A stretch of DNA of 64,000 nucleotides from positions 124,001-188,000 of the forward strand of contig NZ_QCZI01000004.1 of the NCBI RefSeq assembly GCF_003097635.1, given 5' to 3'. Below, in pieces: positions 33,088 through 41,550 of this stretch. Position 1 is the stretch's first letter. Every line of letters begins with the position of its first letter. A program made the position numbers and the translations under genes. The notes under the pieces are model-generated. The model made no database searches, was not told the DNA's origin, and saw nothing but the letters and a program-made list of their open reading frames with translations. Source of the DNA: Flavobacterium psychrotolerans (GTDB taxonomy: Bacteria; Bacteroidota; Bacteroidia; Flavobacteriales; Flavobacteriaceae).

Positions 33088-33370
33088 TTATTCGGATTTT
33101 TTGATTTCACGTCTTATTCGAATACTATTATCTTTGAAAGCTTCAATTTGGAAATAATAAAAATCTGATTTATCCAAGCCATTAAAATAATATTCGTTTT
33201 TGCCATAGACAATAATGGAACCCTAATAATTTATCCGGTGATTTTCCGAAGTAGATTAGATAACCGTAATGTTTTAAAACATTGTTGACGGTATTTTCCA
33301 AGCCTTTGGACTGAAAAGTTTTACGCCATATAATCCACACAAATTACTGGAGACATAATATAGGATCTTT
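33088..33370 (-). pseudogene. Remnant of a GH43-type glycosidase C-terminal (FN3-like) domain
   Basis: Read on the minus strand, two frames joined near base 33220 give a coherent domain end. The first reads NVLKHYGYLIYFGKSPDKLL; the second continues GSIIVYGKNEYYFNGLDKS and DFYYFQIEAF, and stops at 33088. The G-Y-x-I-Y-x-G-x-SPDKL ... VYGKNEY ... YYFxIEAFN pattern is what I recall for the C-terminal fibronectin-III-like domain of Bacteroidota GH43 xylosidases/arabinofuranosidases. No catalytic domain remains. It appears to be a decayed neighbour of the GH97 gene, lost through deletion and frameshift. Confidence 0.55.
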
Positions 33371-33438
33371 TTTCCTTAGGAGTAAAACCAAACAATTAAT
33401 AAAGTTCTATTTACGAAAGTCAATGAAGAATCCTGTTT

Positions 33439-35538
33439 TTAATTTATTGGAACAAAGCTAACAGCTGTCCCTCCACCAGCGGCTAAAACTAATTTCAGTT
33501 TGGACTTTGAGGTTACTTGCATAGTTTTAATTTCATAATTGATCGGATTATTTTTCCAATCTGCTGTTTTTCCATCCTGATAAATGATTGCTTTGTATTT
33601 TTTATTTGGCATTAAGAAGTCTAATTTTATTTCTGTTTTTCTTGGATTTTCATCCGTAATTGCACCTAAAAACCAACTTTCTTTTCCTTTAGTTTTTCTG
33701 GCAACGGTTAGATAATCCCCTGGTTCCGCTTCCAGATATTTACTTTCATCCCAATCAGCGGCAACGTCTTTAATAAACTGAAAAGCATCTGCATATTTTT
33801 CATAATTTTCAGGTAAATCGGCAGCCATTTGTAGTGGAGAATACATGGTTACGTAAAGTGCTAATTGCTTGGCCAAAGTTGTGTGTACTTGTTCTTTTTT
33901 TGAAACATCATAATGGCTCATCTTGATCTCAAAGATTCCGGGGGTGTAATCCATTGGTCCTCCCAACAATCGAGTAAAAGGCAAAATCGTTTCGTGCATT
34001 GGTGGATTTCCATTACTCCAAGCATTGAACTCGGTTCCGCGAGCGGCTTCAGCTGCAATGTAATTGGGATACGTTCTACTGTAACCTGTTGGGCGGGAAC
34101 TTTCATGTGAATTAACCATTAATTTATAATCGGCAGCACGTCTGGCAACAAAATTGAAATGGTTGACCATCGTTTGTCCGTCATGAAATTCTCCACGAGG
34201 AATAATTCTTCCTACATAACCCGTTTTAACCGCTGGATAATCGTATTTTTTCATGTTTTCGAAAGAACGGTCTAAATGCCTTTCAAGATTAGCTACCGAA
34301 CCTGAGGTTTCGCTATGCATAATCATCTTTACTCCTTTTGATTTTGCATAAGCCGAAACCTCAGCAATATTAAAATCAGGATAGGGAGTTACAAAATCAA
34401 AAACTTCTTCTTTCCAATTGCCAAACCAATCTTCCCAACCTACATTCCAACCTTCTACAAGAACGCCATCAAATCCATTTTTTGCGGCAAAATCAATATA
34501 TCGTTTCGTGTTTGCGGTCGTTGCACCATGTTTTCCTGTTGGTTTCATATCATTTACTGAAGTGTTTTGTGCGTTTTGGGAACCAGCATAGTCCCAAGTG
34601 GCTTTGCCAACGTGCATTTCCCACCAAACGCCTACATATTTCATTGGTTTTATCCATGAAGTATCATCAATTTTTGATGGGTCGTTAAGATTTAAAATCA
34701 TTTTGGAACTTACAATATCACGCGCATCATCACTCACCATAATCGTTCGCCAAGGCGAAACACAAGGGGCCTGCAAATAAGCTTTATCTCCAATAGCATT
34801 AGGCACCAAATGTGATTTTAATTTAAAATTAGTGACATCGGCATCTAAATGCATTACAGGATAATTGACAACCGCAGCCTCAAATATGTTAAGATATAAA
34901 TTATTCGCAGATTTCATCATTAAAGGTGACTGAACGGTATATTTTCCTGAAATTGATTTCACTCCGATGCCATTGTTTAAGTCAATTTTTTCGGTATTGA
35001 TATTTGAAAAAAGAGTTTCATTATAAGCATATTCGTTACTATCAAAATCTCCGGGAATCCAAAAGACTTTGTTATCTCCGGCTAAATTAAACTCAGAAAC
35101 TTCATCCGAAATAATGAAATAATTGAGATTCTGTTGTTTTGGAAAATCGTATCTGAACGCAACGCCTTCGTCAAAAATCCTGAAAACAATATTCATTTTA
35201 ATATTAACTTTTGTTTGAGAAAGAGAAATTGTAAGTTCATTATAATGATTCACAATGTTGGCTTGTTCCCCTAAAACAGGCTGCCAAGTTTCGTTAAAAG
35301 TACTTTTTTTTGTGTCTTCAATTTTAAAATTGGAAGCCAAATCAATCCCTCCTTTTAATTTAATTCCAAGAAAACTTTCTAAAATTACAGGTTTATTTTT
35401 ATAAGTAACAGTGTAATTGGGCTTACCATTTTGCGAAAGTTTAAAATCTAGCGTAATTGATTTGGATGGAGATTGGATACTTTGCGCTTGGATTGTACCA
35501 ATTGAAATGAACAGTAAAATGTAATGTAATTTTTTCAT
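33439..35538 (-). CDS. Glycoside hydrolase family 97 protein (SusB-like)
   Basis: The 699-residue secreted protein has a signal peptide ending at IQAQ, an N-terminal beta-supersandwich (SPSKSITLDFKLSQNGKPNYTVTYKNK), a central TIM barrel (KYVGVWWEMHVGKATWDYAG, NGFDGVLVEGWNVGWEDWFGNW, GVKMIMHSETSG, MVNSHESSRPTGYSRTYPN) and a C-terminal beta domain. GH97 enzymes are alpha-glucosidases or alpha-galactosidases; the inverting/retaining class cannot be settled by eye. It probably releases glucose or galactose taken up by the MFS transporter. Confidence 0.93.
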   Translation of the reverse strand: MKKLHYILLFISIGTIQAQSIQSPSKSITLDFKLSQNGKPNYTVTYKNKPVILESFLGIKLKGGIDLASNFKIEDTKKSTFNETWQPVLGEQANIVNHYNELTISLSQTKVNIKMNIVFRIFDEGVAFRYDFPKQQNLNYFIISDEVSEFNLAGDNKVFWIPGDFDSNEYAYNETLFSNINTEKIDLNNGIGVKSISGKYTVQSPLMMKSANNLYLNIFEAAVVNYPVMHLDADVTNFKLKSHLVPNAIGDKAYLQAPCVSPWRTIMVSDDARDIVSSKMILNLNDPSKIDDTSWIKPMKYVGVWWEMHVGKATWDYAGSQNAQNTSVNDMKPTGKHGATTANTKRYIDFAAKNGFDGVLVEGWNVGWEDWFGNWKEEVFDFVTPYPDFNIAEVSAYAKSKGVKMIMHSETSGSVANLERHLDRSFENMKKYDYPAVKTGYVGRIIPRGEFHDGQTMVNHFNFVARRAADYKLMVNSHESSRPTGYSRTYPNYIAAEAARGTEFNAWSNGNPPMHETILPFTRLLGGPMDYTPGIFEIKMSHYDVSKKEQVHTTLAKQLALYVTMYSPLQMAADLPENYEKYADAFQFIKDVAADWDESKYLEAEPGDYLTVARKTKGKESWFLGAITDENPRKTEIKLDFLMPNKKYKAIIYQDGKTADWKNNPINYEIKTMQVTSKSKLKLVLAAGGGTAVSFVPIN

Positions 35539-35718
35539 TTTTGAATATTTAAATATTTTTTAAAAGTAAAAAAAAAATTACTTATAAGGCTATGAATTAT
35601 GCAAACAACTTCGATTTTGGTTTAGACAACACTTTAAATGTTTACCAGTTACAAAATCCTTTAAAATATTAAAACTTTTCATAAGTTTACCCATTTCTAT
35701 TATTTGGTTCAATATTTA

Positions 35719-36921
35719 TTATTTTCCATCAACAAAATCCTGTAAATATTTAAATTTTTCCGTGAGTTTACCGTTTTCGGTCATTTTGGCTCGTTGCAAA
35801 ATACCATCAGCATCACCATTAAAAAAAGCGGGAATTACATGTTGCATAAACATTTCTCCAAAACCTTCACTAGCATCCTTGGGCAATTCACAAGGCAAAT
35901 TATCGACAGCCATGACCACAATTGCGGCTGGATGCGTGAACGGAACTTCCTTATTTTCAATTGGCAAATAACCATATAGAGGCTCCGCAATGGTAGAGGA
36001 TCTTAGGGTACATGCAATAGGCCCGTTAACATCGCAAGAAATATCAGCCACCACTTTTATTTTACAATCTTTAGCCAAGAGCATTTCACGAGTCAAAATA
36101 ACTGGGGCATTATTCCCATGAAAATGTGCCGCTAAATAAATATCAGATACTTTTGTGAAACGTTCAAAATCAGAAGTATACTCTGTTGGGTTCTTATAAA
36201 AATCGCTATTCCCAAGAATCTGTCCGTCTTTTCTTTTATTGTAATCCAACACATCAATTTGTGTGTAAACGGGTTCTGAATAAATTTTAGTCAAATAATT
36301 TTCAATAGATACTTTTTTAATCTTAATAGCATCCAGCGTTTCTTTTACACCCATCCCTGCTTTTCCGCAACCGGTAATCACAATTTTTATGGGGGGCAAA
36401 ATTTGTCTTTTAAGTTTTTCTGTCAAAGCATCTTTTCCTGAAAGCATTTCTGCTTTTGGAAGATGGAACAGCTCGAATTTGATTCCAAATGCGCGTATTC
36501 CGTTATAAACGCCTACAATCCCTGCATATCTCCCAAAACCAATCAAACGATTGTTATTGGCATCCACAATAGTTTCGTGGTCGTACAATTCGATATTTTT
36601 TTCGAGAATTGCCTGTAATAATTTCCTGTTATGTGGTTGTTTTTTTATTGTATGTGAAAAAAAGAAATATTTTTTATTGGGAAGCAACGCTTCTATTGGA
36701 ACTTCTTTCACTCCAAAAAAAACATCACTATCCGAAATGTCAACTGCGACTTCAATACCCAATTCCGAATATTGTTGATCGCTAAAAACTCGAATATCTG
36801 AACTTTCTACTTTTATTTCCACTTCAGGGTATTCTTTCTTTAATCGAACCAATTCTTCAGGAGTGAAGACTACTCTCCTATCAGGTGGATTCTTTCTTTC
36901 ATTAATGATTCCGAACTTCAT
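35719..36921 (-). CDS. NAD-dependent saccharopine dehydrogenase-like (lysine-forming type) oxidoreductase
   Basis: The 400-residue protein begins MKFGIINERKNPPDRRVVFTP, the AlaDh/PNT N-terminal pattern with substrate-binding K/R residues. A Rossmann segment IKIVITGCGKAGMGVKETL follows near 190, then VVADISCDVNGPIACTLRSSTIAEPLYGY, characteristic of Lys1-like saccharopine dehydrogenases. The family uses NAD(H) on saccharopine/lysine; the bacterial role is less certain. Single gene with no lysine-pathway neighbour. Confidence 0.8.
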   Translation of the reverse strand: MKFGIINERKNPPDRRVVFTPEELVRLKKEYPEVEIKVESSDIRVFSDQQYSELGIEVAVDISDSDVFFGVKEVPIEALLPNKKYFFFSHTIKKQPHNRKLLQAILEKNIELYDHETIVDANNNRLIGFGRYAGIVGVYNGIRAFGIKFELFHLPKAEMLSGKDALTEKLKRQILPPIKIVITGCGKAGMGVKETLDAIKIKKVSIENYLTKIYSEPVYTQIDVLDYNKRKDGQILGNSDFYKNPTEYTSDFERFTKVSDIYLAAHFHGNNAPVILTREMLLAKDCKIKVVADISCDVNGPIACTLRSSTIAEPLYGYLPIENKEVPFTHPAAIVVMAVDNLPCELPKDASEGFGEMFMQHVIPAFFNGDADGILQRAKMTENGKLTEKFKYLQDFVDGK

Positions 36922-37125
36922 CTTTGTAAGTACATTTATATTTTGGTTTCAAATGTACTGCTTTACGATAACGTTTTCAAAAAATTTAATCCTTAAAAAA
37001 ACTAGATTTAAATACTGAAAACCAATGAATTGATAAAAATAGTTAACAAATTAAAATAAATAGTTAATAAAATGCGCATTAGATAATTTGAGATTTTGGC
37101 TATATTTGCTTTCAAAGTTTTATTT

Positions 37126-38340
37126 ATGACATCAAAAATCTCGTTTTTATATATCAATCTGTTCTTACTGATAATTCTATTTTTAGCTTGTTCCAACCAC
37201 AAAAAAACGGATGGCAGCGATTCCAATGATTATGAACTTTCGGAAAATTCATTACCAATGATGAAGCCGTCTAATTTAGATTATCCAAGACTTGATGCTA
37301 ATTTTATAAATGCGAAACGGGCTTCTATAGATCGTTTTTGTCAAAAATATTGGAAAAATGAAGCTAATAATTTAAGCTTTCTAGTAGCAAAAAATGGCGA
37401 AATTATTTATGAAAGATATCAGGGCATTGCCAATAGAAGAAAAAACATTTCTATAGAAAAAGACACTCCCATGCATATTGCCTCAGTCAGTAAAGTATTA
37501 ACAGCAACTGCAATTTTACTATTAATTGATAACGGAAAAATTGATTTGGATCAAAAAGTAAACACCATTCTAAAAGGCTTTCCTTATCCGAAAATCACCG
37601 TTAAAAATTTATTGAGTCATCGTAGTGGCTTACGCAATTATGCCTATTTCACCGAAGATAAAGGCGTTTGGGATCGTAAAAAGACACTCACCAACCAAGA
37701 TATTTTGAATCTTTTTACTCAAAAAAACATTAAATTAGAATCTCCAACTGACACCCGATTTTGCTATTGCAATACCAATTATGCCATGTTGGCTTTAGTT
37801 ATCGAAAAAATAACTGGATTAAATTATCGTGAAGCCATGCAACAAATGATTTTTAAACCATTGGGAATGAATAATACTTATGTTTTTGACCTTGAAAAAG
37901 ATAGAAAAACAGCAACTCCATCCTATAAGGCAAGTAATATGGAATTGGCATTGGATTATTTAGATGCCGTTTATGGGGACAAAAACATCTATTCTACACC
38001 GAGAGACTTATTAAAATTTGATTTGGCAAGAAATGCACCTACTTTTTTAAACCCTAAATTAAGAAGTCAAGTCTATCAAGGCTACAGTAATGAGCGCAAG
38101 GGCACCAAAAATTATGGTTTGGGAATTCGCATGGTTGAATGGGAAACAGGACAAAAATTTTATTTCCACAACGGCTGGTGGCACGGAAATACTTCGTCTT
38201 ATATTCCTTTGTCCAAAGATAATGTCACCATTATTGCTTTGTCCAATAAATTTAATAAGAACATCTATGCCTTTAAGAAATTAGCTCCACTTTTCGGAGA
38301 TTATCCTTTTAAATTAGAAGCTGGCGAAAAAGAGGAATGA
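37126..38340 (+). CDS. Serine hydrolase (beta-lactamase/PBP4-like) lipoprotein
   Basis: The 404-residue protein has a lipoprotein signal (LIILFLAC, Cys22) and a class C beta-lactamase-like fold: SVSK (Ser120-x-x-Lys123) as nucleophile and base, the YCNTNY block serving as the YxN motif, and FHNGWWHG in the position of the third (KTG/HxG) motif. GMNNTYVFD and DIYSTPRDLLKFDLA-like segments fit esterase/DD-peptidase members. I chose ATG 37126; ten extra residues upstream are unlikely before a signal peptide. A TATATTTG box at 37101-37108 may be its -7 element. Confidence 0.88.
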   Translation: MTSKISFLYINLFLLIILFLACSNHKKTDGSDSNDYELSENSLPMMKPSNLDYPRLDANFINAKRASIDRFCQKYWKNEANNLSFLVAKNGEIIYERYQGIANRRKNISIEKDTPMHIASVSKVLTATAILLLIDNGKIDLDQKVNTILKGFPYPKITVKNLLSHRSGLRNYAYFTEDKGVWDRKKTLTNQDILNLFTQKNIKLESPTDTRFCYCNTNYAMLALVIEKITGLNYREAMQQMIFKPLGMNNTYVFDLEKDRKTATPSYKASNMELALDYLDAVYGDKNIYSTPRDLLKFDLARNAPTFLNPKLRSQVYQGYSNERKGTKNYGLGIRMVEWETGQKFYFHNGWWHGNTSSYIPLSKDNVTIIALSNKFNKNIYAFKKLAPLFGDYPFKLEAGEKEE

Positions 38341-38420
38341 TTTTTGATAGTTGTTACAAGAAGCAGGTAAAAGCTCAAGGCCAACCAAATCGGATAATCG
38401 TATTTGTTTAAAAAATTGAC

Positions 38421-38428
38421 TATATTTG
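38421..38428 (+). promoter_or_regulatory. Probable -7 box of the tmRNA promoter
   Basis: TATATTTG matches the TAnnTTTG consensus, about 54 bases before the mature tmRNA 5' end. No TTG at the usual distance is present, so it is a partial match. Confidence 0.5.
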
Positions 38429-38481
38429 CATTCCATTTTAAGAATTCGAGTTTAAAATTTCGAATACATAAATTATAAAAC

Positions 38482-38879
38482 GGGGTCGACTGGTTTTGAC
38501 AGCAAGTCGAATTGAAAAGTAAGCACGTCGAGAACTGGGACAATTCTCGTTAATAAAAGGTTTCAAAACACTTACACGGCGAAGGAAACTACGCTCTTGC
38601 TGCATAATCTGAATTATAGTAAGATTAGCCTCGTCCTACCAGGTAGGAAAGCAGGATTCATCTCGAAAGCTTTGGTTTATAGCGGTCGATAAAGATGAAT
38701 CGTAAATTTAAACCTAAGAACAGTGTAGCTTCGGAACTGTTACAAAAATTAAAGAAGATAAGTGTTGTGTGGCTGTTTCTGGCCAAGCACGACGACGAAA
38801 ATTCAATCAGGAAATAAGCGTGTAGAAAGTTTTTTAGTTGCTTGTTTGGACCCGGGTTCGATTCCCGGCGATTCCACCA
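38482..38879 (+). ncRNA. ssrA: Transfer-messenger RNA (tmRNA)
   Basis: The RNA begins GGGGTCGACTGGTTTTGACA and ends with GGGTTCGATTCCCGGCGATT then CCACCA. The ends pair as an alanine-tRNA-like acceptor stem (GGGGUCG with CGAUUCC, two G-U pairs), and the GGACCCGGGTTCGATTCCC T-arm is intact. The resume codon GGC is at 38578 and the tag reads GEGNYALAA, stopping at TAA 38605-38607. It rescues stalled ribosomes and marks proteins for degradation. The minus-strand ORFs over this gene, including one starting MNLDWWNRRESNPGP, are artefacts. Confidence 0.97.
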
Positions 38880-38901
38880 ATCTAAATTCAATTAGAACTA
38901 A

Positions 38902-38937
38902 ATGCCCGTAAATCTTAGGATTTACGGGCATTTTTGT
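38902..38937 (+). terminator. Intrinsic terminator of ssrA
   Basis: ATGCCCGTAAATC and GATTTACGGGCAT make a 13-bp stem with a four-base loop followed by TTTTTG and more Ts, about 22 bases past the tmRNA 3' end. Confidence 0.9.
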
Positions 38938-39062
38938 TTTTCACTACTTTCAAAATTTAGGGTCAATAATTTTCGCTTTTTTTAAGAACACAGGCTAGTG
39001 ACTCTATTCTGGATAAATTTCCTAAAAATCATTAGGTTTGTAATCCTTAAACTCAACAACCA

Positions 39063-39530
39063 ATGCACCCCAATCACCACTACAAACTGACGCTAAAATG
39101 GACAGGAAACAAAGGAACCGGAACTTCCTCTTACCGAACTTATGACCGAAACCACGAAATACTGATTGAAGGAAAAACGACTTTATTGGGTTCTGCCGAC
39201 CCTAGTTTTCACGGAGACAAGACGGTTCACAATCCCGAAGATTTATTGCTGGCTTCGCTTTCGGCCTGCCATATGATGTCGTATTTGCACGTTTGTGTCA
39301 AAGCCGGAATCGTGGTCACCGATTATGTCGACAATGCCACGGGAATTATGGTCGTAAACAATGACGGCTCCGGACAATTTATTGAAGTAACTCTAAACCC
39401 CATTGTAACCATCACTGACGAATCGCAGTTGGCCAAAGCCAATGAATTGCACGCAGCAGCCAATAAATTGTGTTTTATTGCCAATTCCGTGAATTTTCCG
39501 GTGAAGCATAATGCGGAGAGCAAGGTTTGA
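39063..39530 (+). CDS. OsmC/Ohr family peroxiredoxin-like protein
   Basis: The 155-residue protein has the OsmC fold: LLGSADPSFHGD, HNPEDLLLASLSACHMMSYLHVCVKAGI (first redox-site Cys in SACH) and KLCFIANSVNFPVKHNAE (second Cys in LCFIAN). The Cys pair reduces organic hydroperoxides in this family; the substrate here is unknown. The protein is cytosolic. A possible 49-residue gene follows on the opposite strand. Confidence 0.88.
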   Translation: MHPNHHYKLTLKWTGNKGTGTSSYRTYDRNHEILIEGKTTLLGSADPSFHGDKTVHNPEDLLLASLSACHMMSYLHVCVKAGIVVTDYVDNATGIMVVNNDGSGQFIEVTLNPIVTITDESQLAKANELHAAANKLCFIANSVNFPVKHNAESKV

Positions 39531-39550
39531 TTTATTGAGTTACAAAATAC

Positions 39551-39700
39551 TTATTTCCTTTGTTTCTTCTCTTTTGATGTACTCACTTCACTAAGCCATT
39601 TTACCTGTGCTCTTGCTTCTTCTAAAGTAACTGGTTTTTGCTTGGCTAGCATCTCCATACCAATCTTTGCTCTTTCCTCAAATGATATTTTACAGTTCAT
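39551..39700 (-). CDS. Small hypothetical protein (49 residues)
   Basis: The frame reads MNCKISFEERAKIGMEML, AKQKPVTLEEARAQVKWL, then a Lys-rich tail SEVSTSKEKKQRK. Composition is protein-like (regular charged helix, no Cys-rich or low-complexity bias apart from the tail). The FEERAKIGMEML and PVTLEEARAQV phrases feel familiar from small Bacteroidota proteins, but I cannot name the family. It is soluble and basic, possibly DNA- or protein-binding. It sits between osmC and the REP/transposase region, where short accessory genes are common. Confidence 0.55.
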   Translation of the reverse strand: MNCKISFEERAKIGMEMLAKQKPVTLEEARAQVKWLSEVSTSKEKKQRK

Positions 39701-39786
39701 GTTTCATAAAATTTTACAAAACAAATCTAAAGATTTAATTGGTATAATATTTTGATTCAATAATACACCGTTTTACCACTATATTT

Positions 39787-39918
39787 TATTGCTTACTCTC
39801 GTTTGTGGGCACGGTTTGCTTAGTCAGTTTGAACAAGGGATAACGCAGATTTGCACACGAGCGATAGCGAACTGACGAAGTAATCTGTGCCCATTCCAAT
39901 AAGCAACTAAAATAAGTC
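39787..39918. repeat. REP-type repeat, left copy beside the transposase
   Basis: It begins ttattgcttactctcgtttg and contains gtgggcacggtttgc, then a degenerate cagatttgc...aatctgtgcc arm pair and the aataagcaactaaaataagtc end. The same units recur in the same orientation to the right of the transposase (40522-41092). The transposase stop codon lies inside this copy. Confidence 0.8.
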
Positions 39919-40461
39919 CAACAAAATCACTTCTAAATCATTATCTAATCCAGCGTAATTTCTAGCTGAACTGAAATAATAATCTTCAGCGAGAGTAACA
40001 ATTTTATCTTTTACAGGGTTATTATGGATATAGTTCATTTTTTGTTTAATAAACCAATTTGTTTCTACAATTTCTGCGTGATAGCCATCTTGCCAAACTT
40101 TAAACTCTTGTTCTCTTTTTAAATGTTCACAAGATTTTTTAAAATAATCCAACATCCATTCTCTTCTACTTTCAGGCTCGTCTTGAATAGTTTGTATGAT
40201 TTTTTTTGAAGTAAATTTTTTAAAATCTCGCATAATATCCGCCAAAATAAAACCATCTGTTCCTTTACAAAGCAAATGAATATGACTCGACATAATACAA
40301 TACCCATATATTTCTAATCCTTTATTTTTTTGACAATATTGCAATGCATTAATTATATTGTATTTCTGATTTAATCTTGTAAAAACATCTACCCAGCCTA
40401 CTGCTGTTATAGTTATAAAATAGGCTTGGTCTGTAGTGATAGCTTTATATTTTGTCGACAT
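39907..40461 (-). CDS. REP-associated tyrosine transposase (RAYT, Y1 HUH family)
   Basis: The 184-residue protein has the IS200-like Y1 transposase fold: an opening YFITITAVGWVDVF, the metal-binding MSSHIHLL motif (HUH type, H-I-H) near residue 60 and the catalytic tyrosine in KMNYIHNNPV near 145. RAYTs nick single-stranded REP hairpins and are held to domesticate and spread them. Both sides are lined with REP-type hairpins, as expected. The gene looks intact. Confidence 0.9.
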   Translation of the reverse strand: MSTKYKAITTDQAYFITITAVGWVDVFTRLNQKYNIINALQYCQKNKGLEIYGYCIMSSHIHLLCKGTDGFILADIMRDFKKFTSKKIIQTIQDEPESRREWMLDYFKKSCEHLKREQEFKVWQDGYHAEIVETNWFIKQKMNYIHNNPVKDKIVTLAEDYYFSSARNYAGLDNDLEVILLDLF

Positions 40462-40521
40462 TTTTTTGTTTTAAATATACACAAAAAAGCCACAACATTT
40501 ATTATTGTAGCTTTTGGAACT

Positions 40522-41092
40522 TTTATTGCTTTCTCTCGTTTGTGGGCACGGCTTACTTCGTAGTTCGAACAAGGGATAGCACAGATTTGCAATCTGTGCC
40601 GGTTCCAATAGGCAACTAAAACAAGTCTAAAAATTATTGCTTGCTCTCGTTTGTGGGCACGGTTTACAAAACCGCGCTATCCGTTTACGAAATATTTAGT
40701 GTATATCCGAGCGGTCGGGTTTACTTCGTCAGTTCGAACAAGGATAGCGCAGATTTGCAATCTGTGCCGGTTCCAATAGGCAACTAAAACAAGTTTGTGG
40801 GCACGGTTTGCAAAACCGCGCTATCCGTTTACGAGATATTTAGTGTATATCCGAGCGGTCGGGTTTACTTCGTCAGTTCGAACAAGGATAGCGCAGATTT
40901 GCAATCTGTGCCGGTTCCAATAGGCAGCTAAAACAAGTTTGTGGGCACGGTTTGCAAAACCGCGCTATCCGTTTACGAGGTGTTTGGTGTGTGTCCGAGC
41001 GGTCGGAGTTACTTCGTCAGTTCGCTATAGCTCGTGTGCAAAACCGCGCTATCCGTTGAACGAGATATTTTGTTGCATCCGAGCGATCGGGA
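40522..41092. repeat. Tandem array of 144-bp BIME-like REP units
   Basis: Two complete units, 40649-40792 and 40793-40936, are each exactly 144 bases and near identical; a third (40937 on) and a fourth start are truncated, and a partial copy precedes them (40522-40626). Each unit holds a 27-base arm (40656-40682) and a matching arm in reverse orientation (40742-40768), each with its own internal hairpin. This is the REP/inverse-REP layout of bacterial BIMEs. Stem bases differ between the two arms but stay paired (ggtt/aacc against agat/atct). Confidence 0.88.
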
Positions 41093-41334
41093 TTGCTAGT
41101 AACAGAATCATCATCACATTTAATTATTTTATTTGCGATATAATCAATCGATGCTTCAGCTCTAATTTTAAAAGCTAACTGAAGATATTCTTCATCAAAA
41201 GAACTAATCCAAGAAATATTTGAAAGAGATTCGAATACCTGCTTTAACGTCAAAGTAATATCATAAGGATGTATCCTAATAAAAGTAATATGTGTATCAA
41301 TTTTTTGAATATCTATTATGTCATATCCTTTCAT
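41017..41334 (-). CDS. Hypothetical protein with REP-derived C-terminus
   Basis: The 105-residue frame opens MKGYDIIDIQKIDTHITF and stays protein-like to about residue 78, with an acidic helical middle (SSFDEEYLQLAFKIRAEAS). The last 25-27 residues are encoded by the truncated REP unit (to about 41092). I recognise no family. It may be a real gene whose original end was replaced by a REP insertion, or a decayed gene. Confidence 0.4.
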   Translation of the reverse strand: MKGYDIIDIQKIDTHITFIRIHPYDITLTLKQVFESLSNISWISSFDEEYLQLAFKIRAEASIDYIANKIIKCDDDSVTSNPDRSDATKYLVQRIARFCTRAIAN

Positions 41335-41518
41335 ATTTTTTATTTTATTATTGCCATTAAAACGATATCTAACTCTTTATGATTTTATACAACCCAACAT
41401 TATACAACCACTTAACAAACTTTTTCAAATATAATTATAATAATTTTCTTAAAATTATATCAATCTATAAAAAACTAATAAATTCATTAATTGGTCAAAA
41501 TTAAAATCCAAAAAAAAA
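41335..41518. other. AT-rich gap
   Basis: No ORF, RNA or repeat is recognisable between the hypothetical gene and the terminator of the sulfur operon. Confidence 0.4.
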
Positions 41519-41538
41519 CCCAAGAACTAAATCTTGGG
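41519..41538 (-). terminator. Terminator of the encapsulin/cysteine operon (unit B)
   Basis: CCCAAGA and TCTTGGG make a 7-bp stem with a six-base loop, followed on the minus strand by eight or more Ts. It starts 13 bases past the cysteine desulfurase stop and marks the end of the unit. Confidence 0.85.
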
Positions 41539-41550
41539 CTTCTTCACTTT

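Noticed and set aside
37008-37226. 72-residue minus-strand ORF antisense to the serine hydrolase start
   Set aside because: It covers the promoter and signal peptide region of a clear plus-strand gene and has no recognisable domain.
38658-38891. Minus-strand ORF opening MNLDWWNRRESNPGP
   Set aside because: It is the antisense shadow of the tmRNA 3' end; similar false proteins are common in databases.
40522-41092. Direct repeats that might be a CRISPR array
   Set aside because: The unit is 144 bases and repeats whole, with no short repeat/unique spacer alternation and no cas genes; the inverted-arm hairpins beside a RAYT fit REP/BIME.
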